Positions 55,674 through 64,000 of a stretch of DNA of 64,000 nucleotides are shown here, piece by piece (positions within the stretch are counted from its first letter, which is position 1; each line of letters begins with the position of its first letter). The notes beneath the pieces were generated by a model. That model saw nothing but the letters and a program-made list of their open reading frames with translations. It did not search any database and was not told the DNA's origin. The position numbers and the translations under genes are program-made. The stretch is from Eutreptiella sp. 'Long Island Sound 2002' (Eukaryota > Euglenozoa > Euglenophyceae > Eutreptiales > Eutreptiaceae): positions 48,165,843-48,229,842 of the forward strand of contig OZ038384.1 in NCBI GenBank assembly GCA_964036045.1, read 5' to 3'.

Positions 55674-58600
55674 CGGTCGCAGGATGGTGACGTGGGAAGC
55701 GCCAAACCATCCCAGTCGGGAGTCGATAAGCACAAAGGGACTGCCGCGGGCGGAAGGCCCGGTCCAGCGCCAAGTCGCGGAGGCGGGGTGAGGGCAAGTG
55801 AAGGCACGAATGCTTGCACCCGTCCGTCCTTCGCGACCAAGAATGTGTTTGATGTACTACAAGATCTTTCCGAGAGTATCGGAGGATCACCCGGACCGCA
55901 GCTGGATGCTGCAGATGGGCAGCCTGCGCCCATTGTCCATTACCTGCACCAGTCGCTTGTCGAGCTTCTGGAACGGCCGGAGATCCTGGGCTTGCACGCC
56001 GTGCGCCGAGTTGGGCGCAAGCGGCAGTTGCACCTTAAGGTCCGTGCCTTATGCGGGGAAGTGGAAAAGGTCTTCGACGTGTTGGTCGACACAGAAGCAC
56101 AGGTCAGCTTGGTCAAGGCCGGCCTACTCCCACCAGAGCGTTTGACCGACAGTCCGAAACCGGTCAGGCTGAAGTTGACGAACGGCCAGTACATGGTTGG
56201 AGGCACGAAGGAAGCGGCCATCGGGCTGCAGTTCGTGAACCATCGTGAGCTGAGTCGCCAAGACCTCGGCAAGGAAATCCTCCTGCAAGGTCGCTTCTAC
56301 GAGGCCGAGATCGACTGGGACATGATCGTTGGGTACGACTCCATGATGGAGACGGACTCCGGCGTCCTCCCGGCCCAGGCCTCCATGACCCTGTACCAGG
56401 ACGACCAGCTCTCGTGGCTTTCGTCACCTGAGCACCATGTGGAATGCCAATGGATCCAACCCGGACGCGATCCGCTCGAAGTAGCCGCACTGGGCACTGA
56501 GCCAACTGGGCCAGCAAACAAGGAGTACGGCGTAAGGCCGGAAGTGGCGAGCCGAGTAGTTGCGGACCTGGGTGCTTCGGATCTGGCCCTGGATGCGTTC
56601 TCTTCAGGAACCTCCGCCCATCTTCGGGTGTGTGAGAAGTACTGGAGCGCACAGGACTCCGCGTGGAAGAAGCACTGGGGTCCGCATCAGGGCTTGATGT
56701 GGATCCATTGCCCTCGATGGGACATTCCGAGGGCGATAGCGAAGATTCGCAAGGACCGCTCCAAGGCAGTGCTGGTTGTTCCTATGGGATGCACCGAGGA
56801 GGAAAGTACCCGGAATTCGGTAGTCTCGTTGACCAACATGACCTTAAACAAGGTCGTCCTACCGGCTGGAGAGAGTGTCTATCAGGACGCTAAGGGACAG
56901 CCCATGCCACCCCAGAGATGGCCAACGGAATTCCACTATGTGGATGGGGGCCTTGATCAGGCCGACGCCACGGATTTCGTGTGTGTCAACCGCATCATAG
57001 CAGAGCCATGGCGGCAATGCTTTGCGCTTCCCCCTGTTGACATCGAAGAATCGGAAAACCCCCTCGCTGAAGAGGAGTCAGATCTGGTTCAGGGGTATAT
57101 GGATCAGCCCTTTCACGACTGGGGAAACCAACGTGAGGGCAAGGGCCAGGACAAGGACTGGTGGGAAGTGGACTCCATCGTCTCTGGTTCCTATCATGGG
57201 AACACCTTCGTACAGAGGGTGCTGGATCATATGTCCAGCCAGGACGAGCCGCCCGGCGGTAACCCACCCACCTACGGCGATCTATTCCGAGGCAAGACCA
57301 GAGATGGCCCTTTCTGCCACCTGGGAAGACCGCCTGAGCCGAAGCCGAGCGGGGTCGCTACCCCTCAAGTAAGCTCAGTGGTCCAGGTGCCCGGCAAAGC
57401 CAAGGCGGAATCCGATGATTGCCCCAAGATCCAGGCGTTGAGGGCCAGGCTGAAGCAGAAGTATGGGGATACCTTCTTCAGCGGAAAGCCTGTGTTTCCC
57501 CCACCGGTGCGTGGACCGTATGGTGAAGCAGGACCCCCGTGTGTATCGTCACCTGGAGTTTGCCCTGAGGGGCGAGAGGAAGGAAGCCATGGAGAAGATC
57601 CTCCGTGACTTCATCCAGAGAGGCCGGCTCGAGCCGTGCCACTCCGAATGGGCCTCTCTGTGCTTCGTCGTCCCCAAGAAGGTGGCCGGTGAATGGCGGC
57701 TCGTGGTCGACTACCGCGGCCTAAACGCCCAAACGCAGCACGACAGCTATACGCTGCCCCTCATTGATAATATGCTGCAAAAACAACACCGGCGGAGGAT
57801 CTTCACGGTGATTGACCTGAAACATGGTTATCATCAGATGCCTCTCGCCGAGGAGTCCCGTGCCTGCACAGCCATGAGCACCCCACTTGGACCTCTCCAG
57901 TGGAAGGTGATGACCATGGGCGTTACCAACGGCAATGCGGCTTTTCAGCGGATGCTGGAGAACCTGCTTGAGCCGGTGCGTGACTGTGCGGACCCCTTCG
58001 TGGACGACGTGATCATCGCGTCCGGGGACCCCAGTATGAGCTACGAGGAGCTCCTGGAGGCACATGAGAGGGACGTCACTCAAGTGCTGCACCTTCTGGT
58101 TCGGCACAAACTCACGGGCAGCAGTGACAAGGCCACCATTGCGGTAAGCGAGGTGGTCTTCTCTGGCCACGTAGTCGGGAACGGGCAGCGAAAGCCCATA
58201 CCTGGCAAGGTGGCCGCGATTGAGCACTGGAAAAAGCCCAAAATGGTCTCTGAGCTACCGGCGTACTTGGGGTTCTGCAACTACTACTCGGGGTATATCA
58301 AGATGTATGCCAGGTATGCAGCCCCCATGACGACCATGCTCAAGGGCAACCGAGAGGAGACCAAGAAGGGGTCCAAGAAGGCTCTGGTCTGGGATGCTGA
58401 TTCCGACCGTGCCTTTGAAGGGATGAAGCAGGCGCTGCTATCCGCAGTGGGTCTGCACCTCGTGGATCCCGACCGAGGGTTCGTCCAGCGCACCGACGCT
58501 TCAGACTACGCCGTTGGCGCTGTGTTTGAGCAAGTGCTTGACGATGGGAGGCACGTGCCCGTGGCCTTCTGGAGCCGAGTCCTGGCGGAAGGCCAGAGAC

Positions 58601-60600
58601 GGACGTGGACGCCCCGAGAAAAGGAGGCATATGCCATCGTCATGGCTCTCAGGAGATGGGCTGGGTACATAGCCCTCCATCCCGTCACTGTCTGCACCGA
58701 CCATCAGAATCTGCAGTCGTGGCACAAGGAGCACGTGGACACCCCCTCTGGTCCCGCCGCCCGACGGGCAAGATGGCACGAGACCTTGGCCAAGTTCGAT
58801 CTCACGGTTGTGTATATTGCTGGAAAGGATAACACCGTGGCGGACTGTCTCAGTAGGTGGGCCTATCCCGCCAGCAAGAGCATGACTGACATCCCTGCCC
58901 ATGGCGATGAGGCTGAGACCGCTGAAGCCAATAGGATCATTGAAATGGAGCGCCTGATGGAGGAGGAGGGTGTGAAATGCTTCGTCGTCATGGCTGCGGA
59001 TGCCCCCCTCGGAATGAGGATGGGCAGGGCGGTCGGAGTACTCGCCCCTGAGGGAGCTGAGTCCGACAAGCACCTCTTCCCGGAGTCTTGCCTCCAGGAC
59101 GACTGGACCGACGACTACGCCAAGTCTGAGGCCTTTGCGGCCGAGTATAGGGCTGTGACCGACCCTGATGACGGGCAGAAGTGGCCAAAGGGGCTGACTG
59201 AGGAAGATGGCAAGCTCTACCGCAACGGTAAGCTGCTAGTACCGGAGTGCCGGGTGCTCGAGCTTTGTGAAGCTTGGCACCACCACATGCTGCACCCAGG
59301 GGTCAAGAAGCAAGCCCTTGACATGCAGCGCCGGTTCGGGATCGACCATATCGTTCTCTACACCGCCATCAAGAAGGTCAGGAGGGGTTGTTCGGTCTGC
59401 CGTGCCTGCAATCCCGATAACCAGAACGTCAAGGGGGAAGCCCAATGGACCCCGGTTCCTGACCAGCCCATGGAGAGCGTGGCCATGGACGTCTTCTCCA
59501 CGCCCGAAGTGCACATTGGCAAGGAGACCTTTGACTGTGTGGTTCTTTGTGTGGATCGCCACAGTGGGTACGTAGTAGCCGTTCCGGCACGCAAAAAGGG
59601 GTTGCTTGCCAAGGAGGTGGCAGTCATGATAATTCGTCATTGGCTGACCGTCTTTGACATCCCCCGCACCATTTGCAGTGACCGAGGGCCCCAGTTTACT
59701 GGTGGCTGGTTCAAGGCTATGTGTTCCCTCATGGGAATACGTCATGCCAAGAGCGTTGCCTATCTCAGCCGGTCTAACGGCCGAGCTGAAGTGGCTTGAC
59801 GGCAGCTGTTCGAGAAGCTGCGCAAGATTCACATCACCAATCCACGTCGGAACTGGTTTGGGGAGATGTGGCCTGCTCTGAAGGCCCATCATGACACCCC
59901 CACGCCGGGTGGTTTGTCACCTCACCAGATTCTGTTCGGCAGGGACCCCTTCGGTCGGGGACTTCCCTTGTCTGGTGATGGCATGGCCATGGATGCCAAG
60001 GAAATCTTCGCGCGGCAAGAGCAAACGGCGCGGGACATCCGCCAGCAGCTCGAGAAGGAGCATGCTGAGCGTCAGAAGTCCGCCCCGAGCTCGACAGCGC
60101 AGAAGTTCAGGGTGGGAGACCCGGTGTGGGTGATCAGACCCCGCCCTATGGGCACCCAGCGCGCCAAAACCTGGTTCACACCCGGAGAGGTGGTCCGCAG
60201 GATTGGTGAGGACACCTACCGCATCAAGGTGGGTCACGGACAGTTCCGGGAGCGCCACGAGAGTCAACTCCGTGTGCGTGAACCTGACCTCCGTGGCCAA
60301 CATGTGTCCCTGAGCTACGCCGCACATGAGGCTGATTCGGACGACGATTATGCTGAGCAGGACGACTATACAGTGGAGAAGATCCTGGCCCAGCGTCTGA
60401 AAGCCTCGGCACCCTGAGGCCTGGAGTTCAAGGTTCGTTGGCGAGGCTATGGGCCGTCCCACGACAACTGGGAACCCGTCTCCTCGTTCTTGCCGCGGGT
60501 CAATACTCCCTTCATGGAGTACATCCGCAAGCACAAGACCAAGATCCATGTCTCGGACTTGGCAGCACTCACCCGGGCAATTGCAGCCAGGGGTGCCTGA
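55641..60600 (+). pseudogene. pol: Gypsy-2 Pol: protease, RT, RNase H, integrase, chromodomain
   Basis: A replication polyprotein of about 1,650 codons. The protease motif reads VLVDTEAQ, so the DTG triad is lost (Gly codon now GAA, 56094-56096). A 17-nt deletion near 57530, relative to Gypsy-1, shifts the frame. The RT is otherwise intact: VVDYRGLN, FTVIDLKHGYHQ, MGVTNGNAAFQ, FVDD (57997-58008). RNase H keeps TDAS, the Glu of PREKEAYA and CTDHQ. The integrase has an HHCC finger and catalytic D (59488), D (59680) and E (59788), a DD35E spacing. TGA at 59797-59799 replaces a Gly codon; the same frame continues through a GPY/F-like segment to a second TGA (60415-60417) inside the chromodomain (YTVEKILAQ ... 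FKVRWRGYGPSHDNWEP), ending at 60600. Confidence 0.92.
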
Positions 60601-62053
60601 TCAGCGCCCCGAGCTCTCCCCTGATCCATTTTGAGCGCTTGTGTGGTCGACGGATCGTCCCTCACTTGCTTGCTCTCTAACATCTTCCGGTGTCTGCCAT
60701 CAGAGTGGCCATATACCCCCCCCTGCTGAATCCAGAGGAAGATGGCCCCTCTCTTCAACTTCTATTCGTCACCCCCCCCCCTGCTGAATCCTTGGGAAAC
60801 CAGGTAGGGCGACTGACCTTCACATTTTCTGAGCTCTTGGGGCCTTGAAGCCCATACGACGGTGCGCAACGGATGCCGCTGTCATTGGCATTGCGATTTT
60901 TGGTGTGTGGTCTGGTCCCATGGCATTTGCGGGATCCAGACCAGTCGACGTGTGTCTCGAGACTAGGTATTGCCTGAACTCAGGCGTTTTCCTGTCCACC
61001 CTCCTGCATTGCCTTATCCTAACCGGGGCGTGGTTTGTTGCTCTATCCAGAGTGTGTTTACACGCCTATTACCCCATCTATTGCTTGTTCTTTTGTTATG
61101 TGCATCTGTATGTCAGCCCATCACCGAACGGTGGACTGTTTCCCCCCTGATGGGATGCGAATCGACTACGAAGGCGCCCTGAGTCGCCGTTTACATGCTT
61201 ATACTTGAGGTCCAGCCTGGACCAGTACCTAAGTACAGATTCATCTGTTTGAGTGCCCGTGATACCGTGTGCCCTATTCGCTGTGTGTGGAGATCCTGAT
61301 GGCGCCAGGCGGGAAGCCCAGTTGCCTGACTACACTCCCAGCGGTCCGCCACTGTCAGTCCCAGTGTGAGCCTACCGACTCGCAGACGCACTTGCAGTCG
61401 GATGGCGGCCTCCGGTGCTCCTGACCTCGGTCAGTCTGCCTGGGAAACTGGTGGTTTGAGGAGTCGACGCCTCCGCCCACACTGCATGAGGACTCCCTCA
61501 TGTATGGCCTTCGTGGTAATAGGGCGAGGGAAAAGACGGCCTTGACGCCCGATCCCTTAAGGAGGAGCTCGTTCGGCTGTACCACTCTGGACTCGCGTCG
61601 TATGGATATGGACATGGTGCGCCCGAGGAAGGACCCGTGGGGACTCTCCCCCAGCCGGCGGGCCTTGGGAAGCTTGGGGTAGCCTGATGGATCTTTGTGG
61701 TCGCTCTCGACCTGCGGGACCACCTCGGTCGTCGTGTGACCCCTATGTTCGCCGTGTATGCCACTGCGACTGTCTCGGTGACCGTAGCAGCCGGCACCCG
61801 GTGCGCCTGGTATGGGTTAACGGGTCCTTTGGATGCCGAACAATCGCCGCCAGGACCCAGGAATTCATACTTGATACTATACATGCAGTTACTAACAGCT
61901 ACAGCACCATACCTGTCTTACTGTGAGATTTGGGCAGCCTAACCTGCGAATCAGCCTGAAGTGAGGATGTGACACCCCCCCCCCTTCGAGAAATGGTGCT
62001 GGGTACCCGCTGCCATGCGTGGGTGTTGTCGAGCCCCCCCGAGGGTTTGCTCT
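60601..62053 (+). other. Gypsy-2 3' internal non-coding region
   Basis: Aligns with 44869-46281 of Gypsy-1, with several indels, including a ~50-bp segment at about 61377-61428 present only here. No ORF of protein-like character and no env-like features. Confidence 0.7.
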
Positions 62054-62064
62054 AAGGAGGGGGG
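62054..62064 (+). other. Gypsy-2 polypurine tract
   Basis: AAGGAGGGGGG directly precedes the LTR TG, identical to the Gypsy-1 tract. It is the expected plus-strand primer. Confidence 0.92.
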
Positions 62065-64000
62065 TGAAGCAGTACCCAGAACCCCATGGCTAGGTTAGGG
62101 CATACAACCGGTCTCCGGTCCACTAACCCCAAGTACGGAAGGGAAGACGCCCGTTGACGCCCGGTGCGAGCCCGACGGGAGCGTGTTCCGTGCCGTAAAG
62201 CCCCGCATCGGCAACCGATGCGCCGCCAGCGGAGATTTATATATCAGATTATCAGGAATTAACAGGGTTTTACTTTCATATTGTTTCCGTCAATTTTTAC
62301 GCTTCCGTTCTGATATTAACTGTTTTGACAGCTGGCGGTTAGCTCGTGACTTTAGCGTAACCGCCAGTTTAACTGTTATATACAGATATTTCAGCGCAAA
62401 TCGTGACGAAGACTCTAAAGTCTTCAGGAATTGCATTGATGCATCCGCAATTTTCACATCTTACACTCGCAACCTTAATCCAAATTCTTCAGGATGTCGA
62501 AATCGGATTTTCGACTTCGACATCCCCGCACTTGGTTTGACCTCTTTCGAGTGGACCTACGTGCTTCCCTATGCACGAATCAACTTTCCTTTTGTCTTGC
62601 CCTCCATTTGTCTTAGAGATATGGGCAAAACAAAGTTGATTCGTGAGGCCACTTGTGAGGGTCATATCTCGTGCCGCTTGCGAGGAATGACAATAAGAAA
62701 CGTGGGATGTATTCACAATACTCCTGACGTAATTTAGAAAGCTTTATATGCCTTGCATCTACACAGGTGCGCGCTAGCGTAATTGATCATGGTCAAGAGG
62801 GTAGAGTTTGCGTTAATACTCTTTGGCCATGATATTGCGAGCGTTAAGATAACTTTCGAGTGTAGCGCGCGAGTGTTGGTGTTGCATAGGAACTCTCCTT
62901 GAGTCCCTATGAGCGATTGACACAAAGTTATGCCCTTGGAGGGGCATGACAAATCGTCGGGGAGCTACCTTTTTTTGGGAAATATGTGGTATGTGCCATG
63001 TGTTGTGTTGCGTGCCCAATTGGCGGGTCCATCGCTCCAAGCCCTACCCGCCAATGGACCTCAGATTGCGCAAGCCCCTTCTCCATACTCCCCACGATCA
63101 GTTGCGAGCCTAACCTTCGTGAAGGGAAGCTTGTGTGGCGATCCCAAAGCGATGCGTTGGGAGCAAGGTGTGTGTTTTGCAATTTTCCATATTTTCATGT
63201 GCCCACTTGGGAAGTAGCGCTCGTAACCTTTCAAAGCGCCCCAAGTGGAGCACATATGTGGAATCGAAGGTCATTGGTGTCAACTCATTGTGTTTAGAAA
63301 GATTGGTCGATTACCCAATCCAAGCCGAAGATATTATAACATATTTGTGCGCCTCTCAAGGCACTTTTGGGGTTCTTTTCGCCAATAGTGCTGTTTTTTG
63401 CCCGTCATGATGTCAAGTGGCAACCTTGTATCTCAACGTTGCGCTCAATTGACATCATGACTCAAGTATGTCATGTAGGTACTCAGTTCGGTGCCCAACA
63501 TATCTTTGACCCAGCGTATCACTCCTCTTGGGCTTGGCATACCGTGGCCGCCATGTTGGCGATTTGGGACTATCTCAAATCATGGGCTCACTTGGCGACC
63601 CTGCCATTCCCAAAACCGGAGGAGTTGGGCGACGCCCAAAGGATATGTTGGACACATATGACTTGATACCAATCCTATGGCACACCCCGGTCCAAGTCGG
63701 GCATGTGCCTCATTTGCCCCAACCATGAGTGTGCGCATTTTCGGCCATTTTGAGCAATTTTCCACATTTTCTGCCCGCCGTGCACTATGTTGAGCCCACC
63801 CGTGCACGCCAGACGCATGGACCAATGGACCATTTATGACATGGGTGTTATGTATATTGGTCCCCATGGTTCACACACCACGTGGGCGAAGCGGAGCAAC
63901 CTTCGTTAAGGTGCTAGCCCAAAGTGAGTGTGGGCAAATTTGCCATTTCGGCATTTGTGGACCCATTTGGGATCGTCACCATGCCAAGTGGTATGCAGAT
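62065..64000 (+). repeat. Gypsy-2 3' LTR, truncated by the window edge
   Basis: Matches 48169 to about 49884 closely, with an extra 219 bp at 62519-62737. ORFs shared by both LTRs are short and not gene-like. Confidence 0.92.
62519..62737. repeat. 219-bp segment present only in the Gypsy-2 3' LTR, with a 14-bp inverted repeat
   Basis: The two LTRs are otherwise collinear. The 5' copy goes straight from GACTTC to AAAGCTTT (about 48622). The extra DNA holds CACGAATCAACTTT (62574-62587) and its exact reverse complement (62632-62645), separated by 44 nt. Either a small insertion here or a deletion in the 5' LTR. Confidence 0.8.

Larger units (their letters stand above)
48169..64000 (+). mobile_element. 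Gypsy-2: chromodomain Ty3/Gypsy LTR retrotransposon, younger, 3' LTR runs off the edge
   Basis: 5' LTR from 48169, leader, Gag (51352-55640), Pol (55641-60600), 3' non-coding region, polypurine tract (62054-62064) and 3' LTR from 62065. Internal regions are close relatives of Gypsy-1, but the first 1.6 kb of the LTR is not. A hand comparison over the first ~380 bp of the two LTRs gives roughly 3% difference, less than for Gypsy-1, fitting the nesting. Gag and Pol carry only a handful of lesions. Confidence 0.93.

Noticed and set aside
53288-60417. Reassignment of UGA to a sense codon in the host
   Set aside because: Intact frames in both LINEs and Gypsy elements end at TGA as well as TAG, and Gypsy-1 has sense codons at the same positions. 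Simple nonsense mutations explain the data.
60601-62053. An env-like third ORF
   Set aside because: No ORF with a signal peptide, Cys pattern or membrane segment, and the two copies share no conserved reading frame here.

Overview
The window looks like eukaryotic nuclear DNA built almost entirely of retrotransposons. Nothing prokaryotic is visible (no operons, no rRNA or tRNA genes). The evidence is APE-type non-LTR elements (LINEs), Ty3/Gypsy elements with a C-terminal chromodomain and multi-kilobase LTRs, satellite arrays, and GC-rich element coding DNA beside AT-richer LTR and spacer DNA. The style suggests a large-genome protist such as a microalga, but no host gene is clear enough to name a lineage.

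Layout. (1) 1-20500 is a GC-rich composite. LINE-A enters from the left edge with a decayed reverse transcriptase/RNase H/zinc-finger ORF (2-3901), followed on the same strand by three unrecognised ORFs (3902-5266, 5136-6300, 6368-7298). The last ORF is split by a 9.1 kb full-length LINE, LINE-B (7299-16400), flanked by a perfect 15-bp target-site duplication, and resumes in the same reading frame at 16402-17569. LINE-B has four 79-bp 5' monomers, ORF1, and ORF2 (zinc finger, APE endonuclease, RT, RNase H, zinc finger) broken by only one TAG. A C-run-rich 3' tract ends at 20500 in a 7-bp tandem tail. (2) 20501-24743 is AT-richer DNA with no convincing gene. (3) 24744-48168 is Gypsy-1, an old chromodomain Ty3/Gypsy element with a 5' LTR, Gag, Pol, polypurine tract and a truncated 3' LTR. 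Its leader/Gag start is interrupted by a 6.7 kb repetitive insert (28679-35393) between two 597-bp direct repeats. The insert holds a T-free block, a 127-bp satellite of hairpin motifs, a ~500-bp repeat and a ~180-bp repeat. (4) 48169-64000 is Gypsy-2, a younger relative inserted in the 3' LTR of Gypsy-1. Its 3' LTR runs off the right edge.

How the parts work together. In both Gypsy elements Gag and Pol share one frame and are separated by a single UAG followed by CGG, with the stop inside a predicted hairpin. This points to Gag-Pol made by stop-codon readthrough. Both copies are now defective, with different lesions: Gypsy-2 has lost the DTG protease motif, Gypsy-1 has a changed RT residue and a damaged RNase H. 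The nesting gives a relative history: LINE-A before LINE-B; Gypsy-1, then the 6.7 kb insert and Gypsy-2. No intact host gene was recognised.
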